A stretch of 64,000 nucleotides of DNA from Bryobacteraceae bacterium. Lineage in GTDB: Bacteria; Acidobacteriota; Terriglobia; Bryobacterales; Bryobacteraceae. The notes beneath the pieces are model-generated. The model saw only the letters and a program-made list of their open reading frames with translations. It ran no database searches and had not been told where the DNA came from. The position numbers and the translations under genes were made by a program. The stretch lies in contig JARKOC010000034.1 of the NCBI GenBank assembly GCA_029975915.1, forward strand, positions 62,001 to 126,000, given 5' to 3'. The number at the start of each line of letters is the position of its first letter. Position 1 is the stretch's first letter. Positions 1 to 9,767 of the stretch are shown here, in pieces.

Positions 1-1
1 C

Positions 2-1879
2 GCAAAAGCGAATGTCGACTCCATCGTCGTCTTCGCAAAGGACATGCATGGGTATTTCTACTACCCATCAAAGTTGGGACCCGTTCATCCGGGGCTCAAA
101 TTCGATTTGCTTGGGGCGCAAGTCGAGGCGTGCCGCAAACGAAAAATCGCGGTTTACGCCTACCATTGCACGACGTGGGACAACTACCTCGCTGAACACC
201 ATCCCGAGTGGCTGGTCTTCAAACGCGATCGAACAACCTACCTTCCGAAGTTTGACGAAACTCCAGGATGGACCGCGCTTTGTATCGCGCAGGAAGGTTT
301 CGTGAAACTCATGGAGGAGCACGCACGCGAGTTTGCTTCCCGTTACGAAATCGACGGAGCATGGTTCGACATGCCTTTCCCTATTGCCGGGGAGTGCTTC
401 TGCGAGGAGTGTCTCGCCCAGTTGCGGGCAAGAGGTAAGGATCCGCTGGACCGAAGGGCGCAGCGCGAACACAAACAGGAGTTGGAAATCGGCTTCTTGA
501 GGCGGCTTCATGCGGCTGTCCGCCAGGTCCGGCCTGGGTGCCAGGTGGACTTCAACAATCAAGCGGCATTCGGTCTGGGCGAGCGCAAGCCGTGGATGGA
601 CAACATCGATCTCGAGGCCCTGCCTTCGGCCGCCGCATGGGGGTACTATTTCTTTCCGCTCGTCACGCGCTATGCACGTTCATTTGGATTGACGACCTAT
701 GGCATGACCGGCCGTTTCAAGGCGTCATGGGCCGACTTTGGAGGCCTGAAACTCCCTGCGCAGCTGGACGTGGAATGCGCGTCCATCGTCGCTAACACCG
801 CGCGTTGTGATATTGGCGACCAGATGCCGCCGAACGGGCGCCTGGACCCCGCGGTTTACCACGTGATCGGCAAGTCCTATGGGCGCATCAAAGCGCTGGA
901 ACCTTATCTCGAAGGAGCCGCGCCTGTGACCGAGGCGGTGTTGCTGGTAAGCGGTTTGCCAATTGAGAGGGTTGGCGGCGAGAGCCTGTTTGGATGGGTG
1001 AAACTGCTCACCGAATGCCGGGTCCAGTTCGACGTGCTCGAACCCGATGCCCCCTGGGAGCGGTACGGGTTGGTGGTTCTTCCGGAGGATCTCGAAGTCG
1101 GCGAAATGCTGGCACATCGACTGCTGGCCTACAGCGCCGGTGGCGGCTCCCTGCTGGTATCTCATCGCGCTGCAGTGTCGCCGGACGGGCGGAGCAGTTG
1201 GATGGAGCGGTTCGGATTCAGCTACGCCGGGCTATCGCCGTTCAAACCGGCTTACATGGTGCCCAAGACCTCATTCACCGGCGATATCCCCAACTACGAA
1301 TACGCCCTATATGAGGGCGCTTCGCAATGGCGAATCTCAGGCGCCGCGCAGGTGATCGCGCAATTGGGCGAACCTGCATTTCAGCGGTCGGCTGCCCGCT
1401 ACACGAGTCACGCGCAAACTCCGTTCGAGCGCGAGACCGAGTATGCCGCCATCGCTATCAGCGGCCGGGCGGCACTGTTTGGCTTCCCGCTTGGAGCAAG
1501 CTACTACTCACAAGGTTACTGGGTGTACCGTTCCGCGCTAAAGCATGTGCTCCGGCAGATGCTGCCACAGCCGCTGATCATGACGAATGCGCCGGCGAGC
1601 ACAGAGATCTCTCTGAATTACCAGAACAGCCCAAAGCCCCGATACCTTGTCCATATCGTGAACTGGTCTGCCAATCGTGGAACGCCGCGTCATCCCGTAT
1701 TCCACGAAGAGCCGGTTCCACTCACCGGCGTCACGCTCAGGCTCGACCTGCCTGTGAAGAGCAACACAGCTCGTGCGGTCGTGCAGGGCGGCAACCTTCC
1801 CCTAAAGCGCGCCGGTAGTGGTGTGGAGGTCGCCGTGCCGCCAGTGACCGTGCACGAAATATTGGTGTTTGAAGCATGA
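2..1879 (+). CDS. Glycosyl-hydrolase-like protein (GHL6 / fucosidase-like), 5' truncated
   Basis: The frame is open to the first base of the window, so the true start lies outside; the first internal Met is at position 44. The protein looks like the hypothetical glycosyl hydrolase (GHL6, alpha-fucosidase-like) TIM barrels: an early HGYFYYPSK segment, a YAYHCTTWDNY strand, and a DGAWFDMPFP segment followed by a CFCEECL cysteine cluster, as in enzymes with a beta-galactosidase-trimerisation-like middle domain. The C-terminal third fits a beta-rich domain. Its stop overlaps the next start (ATGA), so it is translationally coupled to the UroD-like gene. A role in glycoside breakdown is inferred from the fold; the substrate cannot be read. 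No signal peptide can be judged because the N-terminus is missing. Confidence 0.7.
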   Translation, partial: AKANVDSIVVFAKDMHGYFYYPSKLGPVHPGLKFDLLGAQVEACRKRKIAVYAYHCTTWDNYLAEHHPEWLVFKRDRTTYLPKFDETPGWTALCIAQEGFVKLMEEHAREFASRYEIDGAWFDMPFPIAGECFCEECLAQLRARGKDPLDRRAQREHKQELEIGFLRRLHAAVRQVRPGCQVDFNNQAAFGLGERKPWMDNIDLEALPSAAAWGYYFFPLVTRYARSFGLTTYGMTGRFKASWADFGGLKLPAQLDVECASIVANTARCDIGDQMPPNGRLDPAVYHVIGKSYGRIKALEPYLEGAAPVTEAVLLVSGLPIERVGGESLFGWVKLLTECRVQFDVLEPDAPWERYGLVVLPEDLEVGEMLAHRLLAYSAGGGSLLVSHRAAVSPDGRSSWMERFGFSYAGLSPFKPAYMVPKTSFTGDIPNYEYALYEGASQWRISGAAQVIAQLGEPAFQRSAARYTSHAQTPFERETEYAAIAISGRAALFGFPLGASYYSQGYWVYRSALKHVLRQMLPQPLIMTNAPASTEISLNYQNSPKPRYLVHIVNWSANRGTPRHPVFHEEPVPLTGVTLRLDLPVKSNTARAVVQGGNLPLKRAGSGVEVAVPPVTVHEILVFEA

Positions 1880-3024
1880 CACGCACGGATCACTGTCTCC
1901 AGAAACTCGACAGGATGACCAAAGCTCTGAGGCACCAGGAGCCCGACCGCGTGCCCGTAAGTGACTTCTTCTGGGGTGGATTCCTCAAACGCTGGCGCGA
2001 GGAGTTGGGTCTGCCAGCGGACGCCGACCCATACCGCCATTACGGCCTCGACTGGCAGGTCACGCTGCCCAACATGGATCCGCGCATCCGGCCCTTTGAG
2101 ACCATCTCGGAGAACCAGGATGAAGTGACCGTGCGGACCGGCTTCGGGGCCATCATCCGCAAGAAATTCGATCTCGCCATGCCGGCTTTCATCGGCTTCG
2201 ACACCGACTCGCTCGACAAACTCGAAACACTGGATTTCGATTCGCCGTGGGACGACCGGCGCTACTTCTCCGGCGGCGACAACCAGATTGCCGGCGTCGG
2301 CGACGGTTTCCAGCGCAATTCTCCGCCATGGATCGATACGGTCAGGTCAATTCACCCTGACTTCCCCGTCTATGGAAGCGTCTGCGAAGCGCACGAGATG
2401 TTGTGGCGGATCGTCGGCAGCGAAAACGTCATGTATTGGATCGGCGAACAACCCGAACGCCTGGGCGCGCAGATCGAGCGCGTCGGCAGGTTCTGCATCG
2501 AACTGGCGAAGGCGCAGATCCAGGCAGCCGGCGGGTTGCTGGACGGCATGGTTGTCTGGGGCGATGTCGCTTACCGCAAATGCATGTTGTTCTCGCCGCT
2601 GTATTGGCGGAAGTGGTTCAAGCCGGTGGTGGCCGAGCTGGCTCGCGTCTGCCATGACGCCGGACTGCCGGTGATCTACCACGGTTGCGGCAACGCGCGA
2701 AAGATCTTCGAGGACCTGATCCAATGCGGCATCGACGCCTACAACCCGTTGGAAGCCAAGGCCGGCCTGGACGTGGTTGAGTTGAAACAGGACTTTGGCG
2801 GCAGGCTGGCGTTTTGCGGCAACATGGATGTCCGGCTCTGGGCCGAGGGCAGTCTAGAGGAGATCCGTCGGGAAGTCCTCCGAAAGCTCGTAGCGGCCAG
2901 GGGCGGCGGCTACATCTTCCAGAGCGATCATTCGGTCCCGTCCAATATCTCGGCCGAACGCTTTGAATTTGTATTGGGTCTGGTCCGCCGCCACGGGCAA
3001 TATCCACTTCGGCTCGACGGCTGA
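1876..3024 (+). CDS. UroD-superfamily (methyltransferase-like) protein
   Basis: 382 aa. Members of this superfamily either decarboxylate uroporphyrinogen or move methyl groups to or from corrinoids. The N-terminal RHQEPDRVPVSDFFWGG stretch is typical of the methyltransferase-like branch. The putative metal site is H269-G-C271 with a histidine (H352, in SDHSVP) where MtaA-type enzymes have Cys. It overlaps the preceding glycosidase gene by 4 nt. An internal Met14 (MTKALRHQEPD) could be the real start. There is no corrinoid protein next to it, so its partner would have to be elsewhere, for example at 37355-37987. HemE is unlikely because of the context and the HxC motif. Confidence 0.75.
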   Translation: MTRTDHCLQKLDRMTKALRHQEPDRVPVSDFFWGGFLKRWREELGLPADADPYRHYGLDWQVTLPNMDPRIRPFETISENQDEVTVRTGFGAIIRKKFDLAMPAFIGFDTDSLDKLETLDFDSPWDDRRYFSGGDNQIAGVGDGFQRNSPPWIDTVRSIHPDFPVYGSVCEAHEMLWRIVGSENVMYWIGEQPERLGAQIERVGRFCIELAKAQIQAAGGLLDGMVVWGDVAYRKCMLFSPLYWRKWFKPVVAELARVCHDAGLPVIYHGCGNARKIFEDLIQCGIDAYNPLEAKAGLDVVELKQDFGGRLAFCGNMDVRLWAEGSLEEIRREVLRKLVAARGGGYIFQSDHSVPSNISAERFEFVLGLVRRHGQYPLRLDG

Positions 3025-3086
3025 AATCCGCCGCGTCTGTCTCACCCCTGGTCTCCCGAGTCCCGGCTTGTTAAGCTGATCGCCGT

Positions 3087-5150
3087 ATGCTCGCCCGGAC
3101 TTTCCTGCTTCTGATGGCCAGCGCAGCTATCTGCGCCTCCCAAGAGCCGCGACAAATAGATTGGATGGACCTTGCCCAACTGAAGGAGTACTCCGCCTTC
3201 CGCTCGTCCAGCAATCATCCGAATCCCAATAGCAACGACGACAGCGTGCGCCCGATCCCCGGTGAAACTGTCGTGCTGGCCGATCTCGAGGGACCCGGCG
3301 TTGTGACGCACATCTGGCTCACAGTCGCCGCCAACGAATACGGCTGGCCGCGGCTATTCCGCATTCGCGTCTATTACGACGGCAGTCCAACGCCGAGTGT
3401 AGATGCACCGCTGGGCGACTTCTTCGCCGCCGGCCACGGCGTCGAACGGCCGGTGGAATCGCTGCTGATCCGAAACGGATCGAGCGGCCGATCGCGCAAT
3501 TCCTATTGGCCGATGCCGTTCCGCAAGCGCTGCAAGATCACCGTCACCAATGAGGGACATCGCCGGTCGTCGAATCTTTATTACCACGTCGATTGGCGCA
3601 AACTGCCCTACCTGCCTCCCCGTACCGCCTATTTCCATGCATGGTACCGCCAGGAACTGCCCGCTACGGCCGGACGCAGGTATTCGATTCTCGATGTCCG
3701 CGGGCGCGGCCACTATGTGGGCACAGTCTTCAGCATTATCCAGAACCAGCCGGGCTGGTTTGGCGAAGGCGACGAGTTCTTCTATGTCGACGGCCAAACG
3801 AAGCCCTCCATTGAGGGTACCGGCACGGAGGACTACTTCAACGACGCCTGGTCGCTGCGCGTTGCCAGCGGACTCTATACGGGCGTGCCCATCGCCGAGG
3901 GCACCGGCGAAGCTTCTCGCATGTCGGCCTACCGATGGCATGTCACCGATCCGGTCCCATTCCGTAAATCGCTCCGGTTCGAGATTGAACACGCCGGCTG
4001 GACCTACAACGCTGACGGCGCCGTGCGTTCCAGTTTCGAGGAGCGCGCCGACCTGTTCAGCAGCGTCGCGTTTTGGTATCACGACGGCATTGCCACTGGA
4101 TTAACACCGCCGCCATACGGTGTCGCCCGGCTGCCGCACGGCAACGCCCGCCAGATCGAGGTCGAGCGCGATATCGGCCGCGTAACGTCCGCACGCGGCA
4201 AGGTGTCTGTCCAAAAGGAAGTCTTCTGGTCGCGCGATATCCTGCTTCTCAACGCCGAGGGGCCCGGCTCACGCATCGACATTCCATTTGATGTCGCCGT
4301 CACGGGCCGCTACGAATTGCTCGCCCAACTCGCTCACGCCCCCGATTACGGCACCTATACCGTCCTGCTCGACGGCAAACCGCTCTCCGCCGCCGCAGAT
4401 CTCGAACACGAACCCGGTGCAAACATCGGAGATGCTGCGCTCATTAACGCATGGCACACCGAACTCTACGTCGCCGAGGACCACGTCCTGGGCTGGCCCC
4501 GCCTCTCTACCGGCCCGCACACGCTGAGCTTCGTCTGCACGGGCAAGGACGCGCGCTCGGCCGGCTATCATCTTGGCATCGACACTCTGGTGCTGGCGCG
4601 CATCGCTTCGCCCGAGCCCGTGGGCGGCGCCACCGCCGAGGCGCTGCGCAACGCGCCGGTCGCCTTCGATGCCTGGACGGCGGCGTTGAACAGCCCGGAT
4701 CTCTACGTCCGTTGGGCGGCACTCTGGCGCGCCACCCAGGACGGCGTGCTGGCCTCCAGGGCAGTGCCCCAATTGCGGCAGGCGCTCGCCGATCCGGCCT
4801 ACGAAGTGCGAGGCATGGCCGCCGCGGCCCTACGCAATCTGGGCTCAGCTGCGCTGCCGGCTCTGGGCGACCTGACGGCCCGGCTCAAGGACCCGGACAG
4901 CGGAGTCCGCATGATGTCGGCCAACGCTCTGGCGGCTCTTGGCCCTTCTGCCGCGCCGGCCACGGGCGCCCTTATTGAGGCCTGTGAAACGCAAGGCCAG
5001 CACGTCCAGGTCCTGCGCAGTCTGGCCGACGCCCTCGGTGGCATCGGACCCCAGGCCAAAGCCGCCTTGCCCGCCTTGCGAAAACTGCTCACCATCCCGC
5101 GCGTCGCCTGGAACGCCGAGGCAGCCATCGCGCGCGTCGAGGCGAGGTAG
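3087..5150 (+). CDS. Exported DUF2961 (GH172-type) hydrolase with C-terminal HEAT repeats
   Basis: 687 aa. Residues 1-18 form a signal peptide (MLARTFLLLMASAAICAS). Residues about 20-350 are a DUF2961 domain with the hallmark GTGTEDYFNDAW at 244-255 and a YRWHVTDPVPF segment further on. Characterised DUF2961 enzymes form family GH172 and act on fructofuranose or arabinofuranose linkages. A beta-sandwich follows at about 380-510. The last 150 residues are HEAT-like repeats (VRWAALWRATQDG, VRGMAAAALRNLG, VRMMSANALAALG). The HEAT tail is an unusual fusion and may mediate protein contacts. It follows the UroD gene by 62 nt. The substrate is unknown. Confidence 0.85.
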   Translation: MLARTFLLLMASAAICASQEPRQIDWMDLAQLKEYSAFRSSSNHPNPNSNDDSVRPIPGETVVLADLEGPGVVTHIWLTVAANEYGWPRLFRIRVYYDGSPTPSVDAPLGDFFAAGHGVERPVESLLIRNGSSGRSRNSYWPMPFRKRCKITVTNEGHRRSSNLYYHVDWRKLPYLPPRTAYFHAWYRQELPATAGRRYSILDVRGRGHYVGTVFSIIQNQPGWFGEGDEFFYVDGQTKPSIEGTGTEDYFNDAWSLRVASGLYTGVPIAEGTGEASRMSAYRWHVTDPVPFRKSLRFEIEHAGWTYNADGAVRSSFEERADLFSSVAFWYHDGIATGLTPPPYGVARLPHGNARQIEVERDIGRVTSARGKVSVQKEVFWSRDILLLNAEGPGSRIDIPFDVAVTGRYELLAQLAHAPDYGTYTVLLDGKPLSAAADLEHEPGANIGDAALINAWHTELYVAEDHVLGWPRLSTGPHTLSFVCTGKDARSAGYHLGIDTLVLARIASPEPVGGATAEALRNAPVAFDAWTAALNSPDLYVRWAALWRATQDGVLASRAVPQLRQALADPAYEVRGMAAAALRNLGSAALPALGDLTARLKDPDSGVRMMSANALAALGPSAAPATGALIEACETQGQHVQVLRSLADALGGIGPQAKAALPALRKLLTIPRVAWNAEAAIARVEAR

Positions 5151-5203
5151 CTGGATCTGTCTGCAGACTGAGTCCGGCTGCCGGCTTGCGCCGCCTACCA
5201 GGG

Positions 5204-6655
5204 TCAATCAGAGACCTTGCCGCCAGACTCCTCGTCGATCACCTGGTAACCCAGCAGCCGGCCCAGGCGCTTCACTTCCTTCGTGTGGTCGCCATAGAAC
5301 ACAACCCGGTGCAGCAGGTCCCTGGTTCCCGGCATCCCCGGACCCGGCGTCAGCGTGGCGCCCCAATTTTCCAGCAACGCCTCACTGTTGTTCACCCGGG
5401 TTCTGATTTTGGTGCGGCACCCCCGTTCATTATCGACGTTGCCAAGCGCTTCACCGGTTGAGATCATCATCCGGCTGGCGTCGGCGAATTTGGCCACAGT
5501 CACGGGCTCGCCCGACGGCGCAAGCACCTGCATTGAAGCGCCTTTGTGATCCTCCAAATGCGAACGGACCATGTAAGGAGACGCTTCGCCGTCGATGCCC
5601 TTGAGCTTGGTCGCCGAAACACAGTGCGCGTGAATCACCTCGTTCCGGCTCGTGTCGAACACCGGGTCGGAGACGAAACCCGGGCGCCCGGAAAACGACG
5701 TGACAAGCAGTTGCGTCATTGTCGATTCCAAGTCGTTCTCACACACGCCATACATCCCCTCGTCGTTCAGTTTTGAGAACGAAATGCAGGGATAGGCCGG
5801 CAATTCCTTACGCCCAAAACCGCCGAGACAATCAATGGCGATGGCGTTGGCTTTCTCCTTCTTCATCAGCGCCTGGATGGCTAAGTGCAGCCGCAGCGAC
5901 CGGACGATCTCGTCGCGCGTCGGCTCAACCACCTTCGACGCCGACCGGATGAAGCCGTCGGCCAGTTGCTCGGCTTCCCGCATGCTTGCCGCTTCGTATG
6001 CCGCGCCGAGATCTGTGTAGGCCGGGAACCCAAAGGAAGTGCCGAACCTGGCCGTATAGTCGGCTGTCTTCGGTCTGGCGTTGGGCTGCGACATCAGCAG
6101 AACCTTGCTGTTCTTCAGATGATGAATGGTCCGCAGCAGCGGTACATAGGGGTCAAGGGCCGTCAGGTCGCTTGATGCGATCAATTGCAGCCTCATCCCC
6201 TTCTGCATGTACGCCGCGCCGTGCGTCCAGTCGTGGCCGTTGTAAGGCAGAGAGAACATCAGCACCGGCCGCCCGGACTCGGCCAGTTTCTTCAGCCGCG
6301 AATACGTGATCGTGATCATCGGGAATACGAGCACTGCATCGCTGGCGTCCGGCGCGGCCAGCCAGGCATCCATGCCTTCCACGCTGCTCACCGTTTCGCC
6401 GCCGGTGAACCGGATCTTGCCCGGATACCGCCGTTCGACCTCGGCCAACTGCGCTTCGATGCCGGCCACTTCTTTGGCCACGTCGATATCAGGCCGTGGC
6501 CAACTCGGGGTTCCCCCCAAGTACAGTTTGCGGACCACGGCCGCGCCATCCCACTCGCCGCCCGGCCGCTCTGCCATGGCGCCCATCGCCGCCGTGGCGG
6601 CCGATGCGGCCAGCATGAACCTTCTCCGCGAGAGATACGTTGTTCCGGTTGCCAT
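5204..6655 (-). CDS. Twin-arginine-exported FucI/AraA-like sugar isomerase-family protein
   Basis: 483 aa from the ATG at 6655, chosen because GGAGG sits 8 nt upstream; the frame opens earlier, at 6760. The N-terminus SRRRFMLAASAATAAMG is a Tat signal. The rest matches the L-fucose/L-arabinose isomerase fold: an N-terminal Rossmann-like half (SDAVLVFPMITITYSRLKK, VLMFSLPYNGHDW) and a C-terminal half with VCENDLESTMTQLL and IHAHC, where the family places Glu and His metal ligands. Classical isomerases are cytoplasmic, so an exported member is odd. It could be a periplasmic isomerase or a non-catalytic relative. Divergent from the membrane protein gene at 6882. Confidence 0.65.
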   Translation of the reverse strand: MATGTTYLSRRRFMLAASAATAAMGAMAERPGGEWDGAAVVRKLYLGGTPSWPRPDIDVAKEVAGIEAQLAEVERRYPGKIRFTGGETVSSVEGMDAWLAAPDASDAVLVFPMITITYSRLKKLAESGRPVLMFSLPYNGHDWTHGAAYMQKGMRLQLIASSDLTALDPYVPLLRTIHHLKNSKVLLMSQPNARPKTADYTARFGTSFGFPAYTDLGAAYEAASMREAEQLADGFIRSASKVVEPTRDEIVRSLRLHLAIQALMKKEKANAIAIDCLGGFGRKELPAYPCISFSKLNDEGMYGVCENDLESTMTQLLVTSFSGRPGFVSDPVFDTSRNEVIHAHCVSATKLKGIDGEASPYMVRSHLEDHKGASMQVLAPSGEPVTVAKFADASRMMISTGEALGNVDNERGCRTKIRTRVNNSEALLENWGATLTPGPGMPGTRDLLHRVVFYGDHTKEVKRLGRLLGYQVIDEESGGKVSD

Positions 6656-6881
6656 TCCTACCTCCAGGCTTCTTGTACTTCGGACAATGCAGTCTGTTTT
6701 CCAGTGGGAGTATAACGAAGTCGGGAGCCAAACGGAACCACTGCACAACCATTTCGCCAACAGGTCTCGTCATCATGAGGTGGTGTTTTGCATCTCCGCC
6801 CGGACTTCCGGAGAAGCTATTTCCATCCCGCCCGGTCCGGCGCGAGGCCCCACGCACCAGGTTGAGTAGAATTGAAATCTG

Positions 6882-9185
6882 ATGCTTGCGGCCGGTTGGC
6901 TGTTCTTCGCGCTCGTCCTGGCGGGCCTTTATCTGCATGGCCTGCGGCCTGACGCCCACTGGACTCCGGAAGGATGGGTGCGCTTGTGGGTGTTTTTTGG
7001 CGCGGGCGCGGTGGTTTGCGCGCTGGTGGTGGTGCGCAAGATGCAGCGGGTCGTCACCTGGTTTCTCGCCGCATGGCTGCTCTATGGAGTAGCCGCCGGC
7101 GGACCTGCGGGCGTGGCCGCCGTGATTTGGACGCTGGCTTCGTGCTGGGCCCTCGGAAGGGCGATCTTCCCGCGCATCGAACAAGCGCTCATCTCCACCG
7201 CCCTCGGCCTCGCTGCTTGGATTGTCCTGTTTGGCGTGCTTGTCAGGTTTCCGATCAACAGGCCCTGGCTCTGGTGGCTGCTCACGGCGGTTCCAATTGT
7301 CTGGGCTGCGTCAAAACGGCTGGGACCTCCGGTCTTGGCTGAAGCGAAAACGACAGAGCAGCGGCTCTGGACCACCGTGCTGATGGTTATCCTGACTGCC
7401 CACTTGATGTTGGCCTTCAAGCCGGAAGTCAGCGCCGACGGCTTGGCGTGGCACCTCGTCGCCCCGCATCGGATCAGCATTTATGGGAGCTGGGCCTTTG
7501 ATGTAGGCGAGTTCGCCTGGGCCGCGATGCCCATGGGCGGCGATTGGGTGTGGTCGCTTGCGTGGCTCTTCGGCGAAGAAAAGGGCGCGCGGCTGATGAA
7601 CTTCGCCATGCTTGCCTTGACATGCGCGCTGGTCTCCAACAGGGCGGGTCTCGCTGCCGCGGCGGTGTGGGCGTCCACGCCGCTGGTGATGCTCGTCACA
7701 GGCAGCCTGTTCGTCGAAAACGTCTGGACCTACCTGCTGTTGGCCGCGTTCCTCCTCGCATGGGAGGACGAGCCGTCGCCCTGGCCGGTGGCGCTGCTGG
7801 CCGGCGCGGCATCGGCCTGCAAGCTGATGGCTGTGCCGATGGCTGTCCCCATCGTCGCCTGGGCGCTATGGAAGTCGAAACAGTGGAAGCCGGCCGTCCT
7901 GTTTCTCGCTACCGGCACCATGCCGTATGTCGAGGAGATCGTCCGGACCGGGAATCCGTTTTTTCCGTACTTCAATGGGATCTTCAAATCACCCCTCTAC
8001 CCTTCGGAGAAGAACTTGGAGGATGTCCGTTTCACACAAACTCTCTCCTGGCGATCGTTGTGGGACATGACCTTTAAAACGACGCTCTTCTGCGAAAGCC
8101 CTGGCGGCGGCTTCGGCTTCCAGTGGCTTGCGCTGATGCCAGCCACGGCATATGCCTTTGTCTGCCGGCGCGATCCCATGATCCGCGCTGCACTCGCTCT
8201 TGGCGCTGCCGAGATCGTCATCGTCTTTTTGGGCCAGCCGTACATCCGCTACATGTACGCGGCGCTGCTGTTGTGGACGCTCGCCATCGGCACGGCGTCG
8301 AAAACGGCGCCTTGGAAGTGGCTGATGGCCGCAGTGTGCGGGTTGAATTTGCTTTACTTCGCCAACGCCGGGTGGTATCACCGGGACTTCATTATCGATC
8401 CAGTATTCGAACCAGCCCGCATGGCACGCTACGAGGCCGAGTCGGCTCCATTGAACCCGCTTATCGACTACGCAAACAAGGAATTGCCGGGTCAAAGCAT
8501 CGCTTTTCTCTCGCAGGATGGGGTAGCCCGGCTCCAGGCAAGAGCCTGGGTCAACACCTGGCATGGGGGCTTCTTTGCCGACGAGTTGAGAAAGGTCAGG
8601 ACGGCCGCGGATGCAAGGAAGTTGCTCGAATCGCGCCGGATTCAGTATTGGATTGGACCGGATGGGACACAGCCGGAACTCTTTGCCAATTTCGCCTCCT
8701 GGGAGTTGTCGGACCCCAACCAGAGCGCAATCGAGTACCAAGCAGGCAACTGGGTCCTCTACCGGCTTCTCCCTTCCGGATCGCCGCCAAGCCGCAGATA
8801 TCTCGGCGCCGGCGAACACGATGACCTTGTCCGGGGCGCCCGCCTTACCGGCCCCTGGATCAGAGACAAACAGTTCGCGGACGCCCACAAAGGCACACTC
8901 ATGTACTGCGACCGCCCGTCCTGCCAGGCCGAGTTCGACTTCGAAGGATCGGCCGTCACCCTGATCTACACGATGGCCTTCAACCGCGGCCAGGCCGAGA
9001 TCCTCATCGATGACAAGTTGGTTGGAGTGTTCGACGCCTACGCGCCCGTGCTCCAGTGGCAGCAACGTTCGCGATTCGAGGCCGCCTCTGCGGGCCGCCA
9101 CACGTTAGCCGTCAAGGTTCTCGGACGTCATGGCCCTTCCGCTCAGGGCTCGTTCGTGGATATCGACGGTTTTGTCGTCGAGTGA
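6882..9185 (+). CDS. Polytopic membrane protein, GT-C-like, with C-terminal carbohydrate-binding-like domain
   Basis: 767 aa. About 12-13 hydrophobic helices fill residues 1-490, beginning MLAAGWLFFALVLAGLYLHG. A loop near residue 185 carries acidic and aromatic residues (EVSADGLAWHLVAPHR), the position where GT-C glycosyltransferases keep their catalytic Asp/Glu and lipid-sugar site. After a soluble segment (about 500-640) the last 110 residues form a probable jelly-roll (LMYCDRPSCQAEFDFEGSAV ends one strand pair; DIDGFVVE ends the protein). I infer a lipid-linked-sugar glycosyltransferase, with function unproven. It stands alone, divergent from the isomerase-like gene. No clear ribosome binding site precedes the ATG. 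Confidence 0.55.
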   Translation: MLAAGWLFFALVLAGLYLHGLRPDAHWTPEGWVRLWVFFGAGAVVCALVVVRKMQRVVTWFLAAWLLYGVAAGGPAGVAAVIWTLASCWALGRAIFPRIEQALISTALGLAAWIVLFGVLVRFPINRPWLWWLLTAVPIVWAASKRLGPPVLAEAKTTEQRLWTTVLMVILTAHLMLAFKPEVSADGLAWHLVAPHRISIYGSWAFDVGEFAWAAMPMGGDWVWSLAWLFGEEKGARLMNFAMLALTCALVSNRAGLAAAAVWASTPLVMLVTGSLFVENVWTYLLLAAFLLAWEDEPSPWPVALLAGAASACKLMAVPMAVPIVAWALWKSKQWKPAVLFLATGTMPYVEEIVRTGNPFFPYFNGIFKSPLYPSEKNLEDVRFTQTLSWRSLWDMTFKTTLFCESPGGGFGFQWLALMPATAYAFVCRRDPMIRAALALGAAEIVIVFLGQPYIRYMYAALLLWTLAIGTASKTAPWKWLMAAVCGLNLLYFANAGWYHRDFIIDPVFEPARMARYEAESAPLNPLIDYANKELPGQSIAFLSQDGVARLQARAWVNTWHGGFFADELRKVRTAADARKLLESRRIQYWIGPDGTQPELFANFASWELSDPNQSAIEYQAGNWVLYRLLPSGSPPSRRYLGAGEHDDLVRGARLTGPWIRDKQFADAHKGTLMYCDRPSCQAEFDFEGSAVTLIYTMAFNRGQAEILIDDKLVGVFDAYAPVLQWQQRSRFEAASAGRHTLAVKVLGRHGPSAQGSFVDIDGFVVE

Positions 9186-9307
9186 TCCAGGCCGGACGTC
9201 TTCAGCCAGGAAAGGAGCCCTCCACTGTTGCGTGCCACGTCAGGCGCCTTTCGCACCGGCTCTTGTCTCGCACGGCGATCAAGCGTAGATTGAGCCTGGA
9301 GGTGCCT

Positions 9308-9754
9308 ATGAAGCTGTTTGCAATCGCTGTGGGCGCTCTGATCCTCGGCGGTTCATCGCCGTGTTCTTGGGGACAGGTTCCCACCGGGCCGATTCCGGGA
9401 ATCGAAGCTGGCCAGATGGTCACCATTCACAAGAACGGCGGGGAAGTCCTCAAAGGGAAGGTGGTCCGGGCCGAGAGCGGATCTGTGGTGGTCGATGGGG
9501 GCAAGAAGGGCGGCATGGTTCAGGTCCCAAATTCCGACATCCTCAAGATCGGCAGGAAGAGCCGGCTTCAGGCAGCCGCGATAGGCTCGGTCATCGGGTT
9601 TGGAGGTGGGGCCGCAATTGGTGGTGGCCGGGCTGAGGATCTGGACATGACCACGGGCGCAGCGGTGCTGACGATAGGCGTTGCATGGGGAGGAATCGGG
9701 GCCGGTTTGGGAGCCGCCATCGGCCACAACAGGACAGTGTACAGGCGGCCCTGA
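9308..9754 (+). CDS. Small exported glycine-zipper protein
   Basis: 148 aa from the ATG at 9308, selected for the GGAGG 8 nt upstream although the frame is open from 9056. Signal peptide MKLFAIAVGALILGGSSPCS, followed by a small beta domain (GQMVTIHKNGGEVLKGKVV, an SH3/Sm-like pattern seen in many acidobacterial proteins), then two glycine-rich hydrophobic stretches (AAAIGSVIGFGGGAAIGGG and GVAWGGIGAGLGAAIG) that resemble glycine-zipper membrane segments. The likely location is the cell envelope. No function can be assigned. Convergent with the Lrp-family gene, 13 nt away. Confidence 0.7.
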   Translation: MKLFAIAVGALILGGSSPCSWGQVPTGPIPGIEAGQMVTIHKNGGEVLKGKVVRAESGSVVVDGGKKGGMVQVPNSDILKIGRKSRLQAAAIGSVIGFGGGAAIGGGRAEDLDMTTGAAVLTIGVAWGGIGAGLGAAIGHNRTVYRRP

Positions 9755-9767
9755 TCCCGCCCACTTC

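Noticed and set aside
7989..9101. 370-residue minus-strand frame inside the GT-C-like gene
   Set aside because: No start signal or homology pattern; it mirrors the coding strand's codon bias.
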